A stretch of 39,563 nt of DNA, from the NCBI GenBank assembly GCA_937976305.1, contig CALJSB010000046.1, forward strand, positions 1 to 39,563. The letters are read 5' to 3'. A program made the translations under genes and the position numbers. Under the pieces are notes generated by a model that saw only the letters and a list, made by a program, of their open reading frames with translations, made no database searches and had not been told where the DNA came from. The stretch is from an uncultured Acidimicrobiales bacterium (lineage in GTDB: Bacteria; Actinomycetota; Acidimicrobiia; Acidimicrobiales; SZUA-35). Shown one piece after another: positions 32,898 to 39,563 of the stretch (position 1 is its first letter; each line of letters starts with the position of its first letter).

Positions 32898-33647
32898 TCA
32901 GAACTCTGCGAGCCGCTCTGCAGTGTCGGTGATGGGGTAGTCGTGGCCGTACTCGTAGGCCAGGCCCTCGTGGAGCCCGAGCCGATCCGATGCGTCGTAG
33001 AGATCTTTGTAGGCCGCCAGTGAGCCGGTGCTGTTTGCCACAATCTGCTCAGCCAGTCCGGCCACTTCAGCATCGAGGTCGGCCGCTGGGACTGCTCGGC
33101 AGGCCATCCCCATTTGTTGGGCTTCAACGCCGGTGAAGGTTCGGGCGGTAAACGACAGCTCGCGGGCCTTTGCCGGCCCGACGGCGCGGGGGAGTCGTTG
33201 CGACATGCCCCACGTCGGCCTGAGGGCGAACTTGGCGTGGGTGTCGCCGAGCTTTGCTTCGTTCGCAACCACCATCAGGTCGCACGCAAGTGCGATCTCG
33301 AGCGCTCCGGTGAAGCAGAACCCGTTGACCTTGGCAATGCTGACCGTCGGCATGGTGGAGAGGCGGTGAGTGAGGCGGCGGGCCGGTTCGTCGAGCGATG
33401 TGCCCACGACGCCGTTCGCTGGTGAGGTCTGGCCGAGGGCCTTCAAGTCGACCCCTGCGCTGAACGCTCTGCCGGTGCCCGTGAGCACGACGATGCGTTG
33501 CTCGGGGTCCGCGTCGGCAGCGGCAACCGCCTCGTCGAGCGCCTCGAGCATCGTTGGCGTGATGGCATTGAGTGCGTCGGGCCGGTTGAAGGTGATGGTG
33601 GTGACTCCGTTGGCGGAGTCGACGAGCAGTTCGGCTTCTTCAGACAT
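32898..33647 (-). CDS. Enoyl-CoA hydratase/isomerase family protein
   Basis: 249 residues. ITFNRPDALNAI, GRAFSAGVDLKAL, FCFTGALEIALACDLMVVA and GMACRAVPAADLDAEVAGLA are crotonase-fold motifs including the oxyanion-hole region. The first catalytic Glu position is kept (ALEIA), but where crotonases have the second Glu (PEI/L) this protein has DTHAKFAL, so a hydratase reaction of the standard type is doubtful. It sits between the two lipoprotein paralogues. TAGACA six bases before the ATG suggests its own leaderless promoter. Confidence 0.9.
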   Translation of the reverse strand: MSEEAELLVDSANGVTTITFNRPDALNAITPTMLEALDEAVAAADADPEQRIVVLTGTGRAFSAGVDLKALGQTSPANGVVGTSLDEPARRLTHRLSTMPTVSIAKVNGFCFTGALEIALACDLMVVANEAKLGDTHAKFALRPTWGMSQRLPRAVGPAKARELSFTARTFTGVEAQQMGMACRAVPAADLDAEVAGLAEQIVANSTGSLAAYKDLYDASDRLGLHEGLAYEYGHDYPITDTAERLAEF

Positions 33648-33680
33648 GCCCTGTGTCTAGTCGAGCGGGCCGACGGAGCC

Positions 33681-35150
33681 TCACTCGCCGGGCAGCGTCG
33701 GAAGATCGATCTGCCACGTGCCAAAGACGTCGCTGTCTTCGGTGCCTAGCAGGCTGAGCTCGGTGGCATCTGCGGAGATGACGTAGGTGACGACGTAGGC
33801 AACTGTCGCACCCGGGTCGACAACGCGGAGGTCGCCGAAGTCGGTCGGGCCTTGCCGTCGGCCGTCTGCGCTGAGCCGCAGGTTGGGTTGTTCGAAGCTA
33901 GCTCCGATCTCATCGCACAGGTCATCGATCGACTCGTCAGTGATGTTTGTGACGTCGACTTCGACGGTGAGGAATCGCTCGCCGGCTCGAGAGCGGAAAA
34001 GTCGGTTTTGATAGGCCGTCTCGACACTGACGACGGCAGAGATGACGTCGACGTCGAACACCGTGACACAACCGAGATTGTCGTTGTAGACGTTGTCTCC
34101 CGTCGTCGATGCGCCATCGACAGGCCCGAGCACAATCGGCTCGACGGGTGGGATCGATTCTCCCGTGAGCGGAACGAATGCCGGAAGTTCCTCGCCGACA
34201 AGAATCTGGAGCTGCCAACCTTCGAGGTCGGTGACGAACTCGGGAGTTTCGAACAGCGCAAACGTGCTTTGGTTCTCGATGCCGTTGAAGTTCAGGGAGA
34301 ACTCGGCCTCGCCGAAACTGTCGGAGAACTGATCGGCGGTGAACCGCTGCCCATCGGGGCTGATGACAGAGAACAGTCCGGACGCGTAGCTCGTCTGGAT
34401 GTTGGCCTGGGTCTCGCCGAGGATCTCGATCACGAGCCAGTTCTGGTTGCCGACGCTCGGAGCCGCATCGAAGATCTCATCAATCGTGGCGTTCGTGGCG
34501 AAGGCGGGTCCGGCGACGAACTCGGTCATGTTGTAGACCGTCCGGGTACCGGGGTCGCCAAGCTCGACGGTGTTGAGACCTGTTGCTGTTTCGTCGCCAC
34601 CGCTTGTTGTGGTGGCGGGTGCCGTGGTGCCTGTGGCGTCGTCGGCCGAACCACTGGCAATCGTGGTTGCCGTTGCCGACCCGCCGACGCCATCGCTCTG
34701 CATGGTCTGGCCCATGGCGACCATGCCTTGGAAGGTGGGCACCGATGCGTATTCATCGCCTGGGCATTCGCCGCCGAGGAAGGTGGCTACCTGTAGGTGC
34801 TCTCCGTTAGCCCATGCGGCTTCGGCTGCGCTGGCATCGGCACCGTCAGCCGACTGGCCTGTAGCTGCGGCGATGGCGTCGAAGTACGACCTTGCGAACC
34901 CGGGAGCATCTGCGGGCATCAGCTCGACCGCAGCAGCCGCGGCTGACGCTTGTTCGGCGGCTGGAGCACTGTTCTGGATGCTGGCCCCTAGATCGGCGAC
35001 GGCCTCACAGAAGCTTCGGGCGACGCCTGCACTGTCGGCTTCGGCTGTGACCTGGTCAGTTGAGGAACCACCACATGCACTCGCAAGCAGGGCGATGCCG
35101 GCAACGATCGTCAAGAGTCGGCTGGTTTGGGGGTTTGATTGGGAGACCAT
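33681..35150 (-). CDS. Secreted lipoprotein, paralogue 2, unknown function
   Basis: 489 residues from ATG 35150 (GAAAGGA upstream). Lipobox LASAC. Same layout as paralogue 1: AEADSAGVARSFCEAVADLG, EAAWANGEHLQVATFLGGECP, the shared motif TIASGSADDATGTT, then the repeated motifs NQNWLVIEILGETQANIQTSY and GERFLTVEVDVTN. Both end in TWQ(I/V)D(L/I) and a final LPGE. Clearly duplicates of one ancestor. Divergent from the membrane protein at 35237. Likely surface-exposed, possibly regulated by the kinase/sigma pair. Confidence 0.85.
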   Translation of the reverse strand: MVSQSNPQTSRLLTIVAGIALLASACGGSSTDQVTAEADSAGVARSFCEAVADLGASIQNSAPAAEQASAAAAAVELMPADAPGFARSYFDAIAAATGQSADGADASAAEAAWANGEHLQVATFLGGECPGDEYASVPTFQGMVAMGQTMQSDGVGGSATATTIASGSADDATGTTAPATTTSGGDETATGLNTVELGDPGTRTVYNMTEFVAGPAFATNATIDEIFDAAPSVGNQNWLVIEILGETQANIQTSYASGLFSVISPDGQRFTADQFSDSFGEAEFSLNFNGIENQSTFALFETPEFVTDLEGWQLQILVGEELPAFVPLTGESIPPVEPIVLGPVDGASTTGDNVYNDNLGCVTVFDVDVISAVVSVETAYQNRLFRSRAGERFLTVEVDVTNITDESIDDLCDEIGASFEQPNLRLSADGRRQGPTDFGDLRVVDPGATVAYVVTYVISADATELSLLGTEDSDVFGTWQIDLPTLPGE

Positions 35151-35182
35151 GTGCTGCGTCCTTTCGCTACATCATTGGATCT

Positions 35183-35211
35183 GATGCAGCGACACCACTG
35201 CCAAGTTTCAC
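35183..35211 (-). promoter_or_regulatory. Shared promoter element, lipoprotein paralogue 2
   Basis: On the minus strand GTGAAACTT (35211-35203), 12 bases, GCTGCATC (35190-35183), 32 bases before the start codon. Matches the element at 32790-32818 block for block. Confidence 0.6.
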
Positions 35212-35236
35212 TATCGGCACTTGTCCCGAAAAAGCG

Positions 35237-36502
35237 ATGTCGGACGATACCAGTGGTCACGAACATGAGCTGCAGCGCGCCGTGACATCGGCAGGTTTCC
35301 GCGCGAATCTTGGCGGTGGTGAAGACTTGATGAGACCGCTTGACGATGCTGGTGAGCCCGTGCTGCTCGATGGCGGGACCACGCCGGACGTTGCGGTCAC
35401 CGAAAGCGGCGCGCTCACGGAAGGCAGCACCATCAAGCGAACCAGCACGGTCGTGGTGCCGGGGCATCGGTCATTGGTAACTCGCGCTGCGGCGATCATC
35501 GTCGCCGGCATTGGTTGGTGGGCGCTCGGAGGTCCGATGCCCTGGACGTTTCTGGCCGATCGATCGAACGAACTCGAGGCCAGCCCCTACTGGTCAGATT
35601 CGTCGACGGGGGTTCGGGTGGTCGATGTGAGTGGCCTCGTTGCCGAGCCAGACCTGACGGAGCCAAGCGCCAGTGCTTACCAAATCATCGACATCGGCAC
35701 GCTGCCATCCAACTTCGTGGTGCGAAGCGAGTTTCTCCTTGCTGAGCGTCAAGCGGTGGTCGAAGAACCGGCGACCTACCGGCAGGACATTCATGCGGTG
35801 ACACCGTCGGGGAGCCACGTGTTCTTCGAGGTACGCAGCCAAGCCGGGGCCGGGGCGCTCGATTTTTCGTCAGGCCTTCCACTCATTGGTGAGGATTGGC
35901 AGTCTGAGACGATTCGCGGCGTCGAGGGCAGCGTCAATGGCGGGGATGCTGAGTGGTTCGAGCCGGGTGTGGGGTTGGTCAGAATCAGGTCTGACGAGTC
36001 GCTGGCTGCCGTTCTCGATATGGCCGAAGCCCTGGTCTTCGTGCAGGACAACGAGGTGCCGGTGCGCAATCGACGTCGCGCGACCTCGTATGAGTCGACC
36101 GCTGCGACCGTGCTTTCTGGGCCAGATGGAGGTTGGACCTTCGACGCGGCCGAAGTGCTGGTTGTCGGAGGTGTGCCGGGCTCGACTGGCCGTTTGCCAT
36201 TCACCGCTGCCGACGAAGCTGTGGCGTTTGTTGTCGTTGCCGGCGACGAAGCTGCCGTTGCCGGGGTCGCTCCAGCGTCGATCACCTCGTTTCGGATTTT
36301 GACCATTGGAGGTGAGACAACGCAGATCCCAACAGTGGCGTCACCAACGAACGCCGACAATGCTCTGTTTGCCTTCGGCCTGACGCCGGGCTTGGAAGCA
36401 GCTCGTGTCGAGCTGCTCAATGACACAGGACAGATCGCCGACTCGTTTACGTTGCCCACGGCGTTCTACGAGCAGGCGAGGGGCTCGGTGAGTCTCGATT
36501 GA
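35237..36502 (+). CDS. Single-pass membrane protein with long extracytoplasmic part, unknown
   Basis: 421 residues from ATG 35237. A polar, charged N-terminal cytoplasmic part of about 75 residues precedes one hydrophobic helix (LVTRAAAIIVAGIGWWALGG), then about 325 residues outside, rich in beta-strand-like sequence and Val/Ala/Asp. No family recognised. The topology resembles anti-sigma or sensor proteins, and it is divergent from the sigma-linked lipoprotein, but no zinc-binding anti-sigma motif is seen in the cytoplasmic part. It is followed by the initiator tRNA on the same strand. Confidence 0.75.
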   Translation: MSDDTSGHEHELQRAVTSAGFRANLGGGEDLMRPLDDAGEPVLLDGGTTPDVAVTESGALTEGSTIKRTSTVVVPGHRSLVTRAAAIIVAGIGWWALGGPMPWTFLADRSNELEASPYWSDSSTGVRVVDVSGLVAEPDLTEPSASAYQIIDIGTLPSNFVVRSEFLLAERQAVVEEPATYRQDIHAVTPSGSHVFFEVRSQAGAGALDFSSGLPLIGEDWQSETIRGVEGSVNGGDAEWFEPGVGLVRIRSDESLAAVLDMAEALVFVQDNEVPVRNRRRATSYESTAATVLSGPDGGWTFDAAEVLVVGGVPGSTGRLPFTAADEAVAFVVVAGDEAAVAGVAPASITSFRILTIGGETTQIPTVASPTNADNALFAFGLTPGLEAARVELLNDTGQIADSFTLPTAFYEQARGSVSLD

Positions 36503-36519
36503 TGGTTCGAATGGCACGG

Positions 36520-36548
36520 TTGTCGAACGCGGTGACCGGCTCTAGGGT
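36520..36548 (+). promoter_or_regulatory. Promoter of the initiator tRNA gene
   Basis: TTGTCG (36520-36525), a 17-bp spacer, TAGGGT (36543-36548). Transcription would start about 10 bases before the tRNA. Confidence 0.6.
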
Positions 36549-36564
36549 TGAAGATCCACTTCGA

Positions 36565-36641
<77 letters not shown>

Positions 36642-36644
36642 CAA

Positions 36645-36679
36645 AAGCCCTGGTCACAGCGTTGCTGAGGCCAGGGCTT
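36645..36679 (+). terminator. Hairpin terminator after the tRNA
   Basis: Arms AAGCCCTGG (36645-36653) and CCAGGGCTT (36671-36679) with 17-base loop, starting four bases after the tRNA. Confidence 0.75.
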
Positions 36680-36696
36680 CGTCGTTGACGGGCCAT

Positions 36697-36720
36697 TCTT
36701 CTAACGGATCTTCTAACGGA
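36697..36720 (+). repeat. Two perfect tandem 12-bp repeats (TCTTCTAACGGA)
   Basis: TCTTCTAACGGA at 36697-36708 and 36709-36720, lower in GC than the surroundings, just past the tRNA terminator. Their position suggests an arm-type binding site for an integrase or excisionase, though this is not proven. Confidence 0.7.
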
Positions 36721-36836
36721 CGATCCGGCACGGGGCGGCATTCGCCGGCCTTTGCGGCGGGTTTCGTGCGCAAGGACACGTCACAAGGGGGACGCCAGAC
36801 GGACCGACAGCCGGGACTGGATGTCGCCCCGAAGCG
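36721..36836. other. Non-coding stretch between the tandem repeats and the PIN-type gene
   Basis: No gene can be supported. A small frame spanning it lacks a ribosome binding site and has no recognisable composition. Confidence 0.5.
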
Positions 36837-37298
36837 TCAGAAGCGCCAGCCCTCGGTGCGGATGACATCCAGCGCACTCATGCAGTCGACTCCCCGTTCA
36901 CCGCAGACGTAAGGGATCCGCGGTTTCGAGGCCGAACCACCCTGTTCTTGTGTGACGACCGGGAAGTCCCGCAAAGCCGCTAGGGCGATGACGAACGGGT
37001 CAGCCTTCCCTCGTCCTGTGCCGGTCTTGGTGAGGTGTGGATGATCGACAAGTACGGCTCGGGCTTCCAACATCATTGCTCGTGTCGTCGGTACGACCAT
37101 CGCCTCGGCTCTTGCTTTCACCCAGGCGAGCAGCTCGTCGTCCTGTTTGCCGAGCTCCTCCAGTACCTCCTCGGGTACCAAGAGCCGGCCGTCGGTCGCC
37201 AGGGCGTCCATCTCCTCCCAGACGCGCGGAAACAGGTCTGGTGGATAGGTGCGAACCCATGCGCCGATGAGGGCGCTGGTATCGAAGACGTAGCTCAT
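36837..37298 (-). CDS. DUF4411 family PIN-like protein (probable toxin)
   Basis: 153 residues. MSYVFDTSALIGAW with Asp6, VPEEVLEELGKQDDEL with acidic residues, GRGKADPFVIALAA with Asp100, then VVTQEQGG: the acidic pattern and fold order of PIN-domain nucleases, in the DUF4411 form. The ATG overlaps the stop of the upstream XRE-ImmA gene by four bases. Such pairs have been predicted as toxin-antitoxin-like modules. Probably a metal-dependent RNase. Confidence 0.85.
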   Translation of the reverse strand: MSYVFDTSALIGAWVRTYPPDLFPRVWEEMDALATDGRLLVPEEVLEELGKQDDELLAWVKARAEAMVVPTTRAMMLEARAVLVDHPHLTKTGTGRGKADPFVIALAALRDFPVVTQEQGGSASKPRIPYVCGERGVDCMSALDVIRTEGWRF

Positions 37299-38473
37299 GG
37301 CCCCGCGCCAGCTTCTCGTTCGAGAGCCGCCACGTGCTTCAACTTCAAGCCGAGCAGGGTTGACAATGACGATGGTGAGATCTGGTCACGGTGGTACGCA
37401 TCGAGAACAAGCCGAACATACGGCTTGCCTCTGTCACGGATTGCCATCCGATGCGGGGGTGGCCCACCGGGCTTTGATCTGCGGCGCGCCCGCTCTTCCT
37501 CACGTAGTGCCTCGTAGGCCGCCACGTACTCCTGGCGTCGACCAAGGTAGAACTCCCAACTAGCCCTTCCCAATGTGACCATTCGGCGCAGGACCGCTTC
37601 ACGGCTGACCCCGTATCGGTGGGACAGCTGAATCAGGACATCCTCATCCCATTCGCGCTCACCCGGAGGTCCGACGACGTCATTGTCGAGAAGAGAATCC
37701 CGTGGCATCAGAATTGCTCCGGCAACGGCGTTGCACCATCTCTCGATTCGCCTGGCGGTGCCAGTGTCTGGCTCCAGCAGATCGCACAGACCACCCTCAC
37801 GTAGTGTCAGATGGGCGAACTCATGGGCGAGCGTGAATACTTGGCCTCGCGGTGAATCGAGGGCGTTAAGTACAACGGCGGGGATACCTCCACTGCCAAG
37901 CGAGAAGCCTCGCATCTCTCGGAGCGGAACCTCGCTTGTTCGCAGGACGAGCGCCCCCAGCGACTCCACGGCTTCTACCCAACCCTTGAGCGCGTCTTCG
38001 GGTTGCCGCCAGGCGAACTGAGTCGGCAGGTCAATGCCCAGAGCGCTCCGTGCTACAGCGCCAGCCGACTCCGGGTCTGTGGATACGTCGAGCGCCGGGA
38101 TGGCGATCTCAAACTCATCGCCGTCCTCGAGAAGTTCGGCGGTCGTTTCTTGCTGGAGGAGAGCCCGTCGGTAGACCTTGTGGAGCGAGCGGCTCCAGGT
38201 GTGGTCCGGATCGTCCGGGAGTTTGCGGAAGTCCCTTAGCGCATCGAAGTCCGTCGGTGGCTCGGGTAGGAAGAAGATCGCAAGGGGGCGCTGGTAGAGC
38301 TTCGCTAGCGAACGGAGCTTTGCGACTGTCGGCTCTTCCTCTCCTGATTCCCAGCCCTCAACCCGCTCGGGTGTCACTCCAGCTCGACGCGCAGCTTCCT
38401 CAGTGGACACGCCGATGCTGAGGCGGGCCCACTTCAAGACGGATGGGGTAATCGGTGCGAGGTCTGTAGCCAT
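37295..38473 (-). CDS. XRE HTH plus ImmA/IrrE metallopeptidase domain protein
   Basis: 392 residues. HTH about 10-65 (SIGVSTEEAARRAGVTPERV, WESGEEEPTVAKL), linker, then the ImmA/IrrE domain with FTLAHEFAHLTL (zinc motif His217-Glu218-His221) and a downstream RRIERWCNAVAGAILMP motif. It is the regulatory gene of the module with DUF4411: the protease domain may cleave a repressor or itself. The basic C-terminal tail follows the family pattern. Confidence 0.9.
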   Translation of the reverse strand: MATDLAPITPSVLKWARLSIGVSTEEAARRAGVTPERVEGWESGEEEPTVAKLRSLAKLYQRPLAIFFLPEPPTDFDALRDFRKLPDDPDHTWSRSLHKVYRRALLQQETTAELLEDGDEFEIAIPALDVSTDPESAGAVARSALGIDLPTQFAWRQPEDALKGWVEAVESLGALVLRTSEVPLREMRGFSLGSGGIPAVVLNALDSPRGQVFTLAHEFAHLTLREGGLCDLLEPDTGTARRIERWCNAVAGAILMPRDSLLDNDVVGPPGEREWDEDVLIQLSHRYGVSREAVLRRMVTLGRASWEFYLGRRQEYVAAYEALREEERARRRSKPGGPPPHRMAIRDRGKPYVRLVLDAYHRDQISPSSLSTLLGLKLKHVAALEREAGAGP

Positions 38474-38540
38474 GAGTTGCCCTAGGAATCCAGGCTACGA
38501 CACTGGTCTGACAGTGACGTGATCGATGGATTTCCGCTCC

Positions 38541-38850
38541 TCACTCGCCGAACACCGCGGCGCCGAAGGTGGCCGCCGCCTCGGCCTGCATGCCGGGCAT
38601 GACGTGTTGGTAGACGGTCATCGTGAAGGCGATGCTGCTGTGGCCGAGGCGTTCGCTGACGACCTTCGGGTGAACGTTCTGCTGGAGCAGGATTGTGGCG
38701 TGGGTATGGCGCAGGTCGTGCAGCCGGATCCTCGGTAGCTCGGACTGGTCCATGAACCGCTGGAAGGTCTGGCTGATGAGGTCGGGGTGGACTGGCGAGC
38801 CGTCGGGTCGGGCGAACACGAAGCCGTCGTCGTCTCGCTGACCGGTGGCC
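38541..38850 (-). pseudogene. Tyrosine recombinase (integrase) fragment, C-terminal half
   Basis: Only the C-terminal catalytic half is present: DGFVFARPDGSPVHPDLIS, RLHDLRHTHATIL (box with Arg and His), ERLGHSSIAFTMTVYQHV with the Tyr nucleophile. The N-terminal DNA-binding domain and the first catalytic Arg are missing. Upstream on the minus strand the sequence becomes, at about 38850, a relaxase fragment of the opposite orientation. The junction is approximate to about 15 bases. Not functional as it stands. Confidence 0.85.
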
Positions 38851-39428
38851 ATTCGCTGCCGCAACCACCGACTACTCCGCACCAATCAGGGGCTCTCCAT
38901 CCGCAACCGCGACCAATGGACAATCGACGCCGTGCACCGCGACGGCTCCCTCACCGTCCACGGCCAAAGCGGCACAGTGAAACTCCCCGCTGACTACGTC
39001 GCCGAACACGTGCAGCTGGGCTACGCCCAAACCAGTCACGCCGCCCAAGGTCGAACCGTAGACCGATCCATCCTCCTGCTCGACGGACCCACCGACAGCC
39101 GAGGCATCTACGTCCCCATGACTCGCGGTCGCCACCACAACGACGCCTACATCGTCACCAACGGAGAAGACACCGCAGTCGAGATCTTCGCCAACTCCAT
39201 CGCCAGCAACTGGATCGACCGACCCGCCGTCGTCCGCCAAGCCGAACTCGCCGCGCCAACACCCGACATCGACGTGCGGCGTCGGCCCGGAACTTTGCCC
39301 GGCTGCGAACTACGCAACCTCTTCGACCAACGCGCCGAACTGTCAGCGACGCTCACCCAGCTTGACTACGACCTCCCGCACCTCAGCGACGACTACAACC
39401 GGACCCTCGAAAAGCGCACGCAACTAGA
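38848..39428 (+). pseudogene. MobF-type conjugative relaxase/helicase fragment (TraA/TraI-like C-terminal part)
   Basis: The plus-strand frame reads RNHRLLRTNQGLSIRNRDQW, DGSLTVHGQSGTVKLPADYV, then LGYAQTSHAAQGRTVD (helicase motif V) and YVPMTRGRHHNDAYIV (motif VI), all typical of the RecD-like helicase end of TraA/MobF relaxases. The N-terminal relaxase and most of the helicase are absent; its left edge meets the integrase fragment. Its right end is cut by an insertion sequence at 39429; the last residues of the open frame up to the stop at 39471 come from the insertion sequence. Confidence 0.85.
39423..39428. mobile_element. IS481-type insertion target ACTAGA
   Basis: ACTAGA matches the NCTAGN target of IS481, directly before the terminal TGTAGATCCC of the element. 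The second copy of the duplicated target would be beyond the right edge. Confidence 0.6.
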
Positions 39429-39563
39429 TGTAGATCCCATTGAGGTTGTTCAGCGTTCGTCTTCTTGGTGAAGGCGACTGATGGGTGTCTTGTGGCCGAG
39501 AGCGCTGTGCAGCCGTTGATGGTTGTAACGCCAAACCCATGGACCAAGCGCCTGGTGGCGTTG
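39429..39563 (-). mobile_element. End of an IS481-family insertion sequence (continues past right edge)
   Basis: Starts with TGTAGATCCCATTGAGG, a TGT-type terminal inverted repeat, and contains the last 37 codons of a transposase on the minus strand. Only one end is visible. Confidence 0.75.
39450..39563 (-). CDS. IS481-family DDE transposase, C-terminal end (partial)
   Basis: The visible C-terminus is WRYNHQRLHSALGHKTPISR and then LHQEDER with a stop at 39450-39452. The motif Y-N-x-x-R-x-H-S-A-L-G, followed by PISRL, is the C-terminal signature of IS481/IS3-like rve transposases. The DDE residues lie outside the window. Ends 21 bases inside the terminal repeat boundary. Confidence 0.85.
   Translation of the reverse strand, partial: QRHQALGPWVWRYNHQRLHSALGHKTPISRLHQEDER

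Noticed and set aside
31289..33268. 659-codon version of lipoprotein 1
   Set aside because: The extra part runs through the promoter and into the hydratase gene; the lipoprotein signal begins at 32755.
36685..36912. 75-codon frame after the tandem repeats
   Set aside because: No ribosome binding site, low-complexity start and overlap with the DUF4411 gene on the other strand.
38474..38540. attachment site copy (attR) of the tRNA end near the integrase fragment
   Set aside because: No duplicate of the tRNA 3' segment (TTCAAATCCTGC) was found there or elsewhere in the window.

Overview
The window is GC-rich bacterial chromosome. Its genes are tightly packed, starts are often GTG, many stop/start codons overlap, F420- and mycothiol-type enzyme families are present, and several promoters look leaderless. 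This suggests an actinobacterium, plausibly of the Acidimicrobiia/Ilumatobacter kind. That placement is inferred from gene content; no rRNA is present to confirm it.

Layout. 1-4650: a partial CoA-transferase, a DUF2330 surface protein, an F420-type oxidoreductase, a class C26 gamma-glutamyl hydrolase-like protein and two small membrane proteins. 4653-7997: a two-component system divergent from a secreted HEXXH metallopeptidase-like gene, with three TCTTNGG heptads between them. 8018-23606: a 15.6-kb catabolic region in three transcription units: (i) acetoacetate decarboxylase family, P450, extradiol dioxygenase and glutamine amidotransferase (minus strand); (ii) a branched-chain-type ABC importer with a LivM-LivG fusion, a glutamine-synthetase-like ligase, ferredoxin, P450 and acyl-CoA dehydrogenase (plus strand); (iii) a MarR regulator divergent from an FAH-family hydrolase and an aldehyde dehydrogenase. 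Three near-identical palindromes, two between units (i) and (ii) and one at the MarR/FAH promoter, suggest one MarR regulon. The ligase/amidotransferase pair suggests a gamma-glutamylation route for an amine, feeding P450 oxidation and meta ring cleavage of the homoprotocatechuate type. 23793-28786: a mycothiol-type enzyme bracketed by palindromic repeats, an amphi-Trp protein, a nitroreductase, a secreted esterase and a secreted beta-helix protein.

29082-36502: a transmembrane Ser/Thr kinase overlaps an ECF-like sigma factor that lacks the usual acidic residues of region 2. Beside it lie two paralogous lipoproteins sharing the same unusual promoter element (GTGAAACTT-N12-GCTGCATC). This resembles a kinase-activated sigma factor system and is one of the two most interesting parts of the window.

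36503-39563: an initiator tRNA is followed by mobile-element debris: tandem 12-bp repeats, a DUF4411 PIN / XRE-ImmA pair, a truncated tyrosine integrase, a truncated conjugative relaxase-helicase joined to it head-to-head, and the end of an IS481-family element inserted at a CTAG target.
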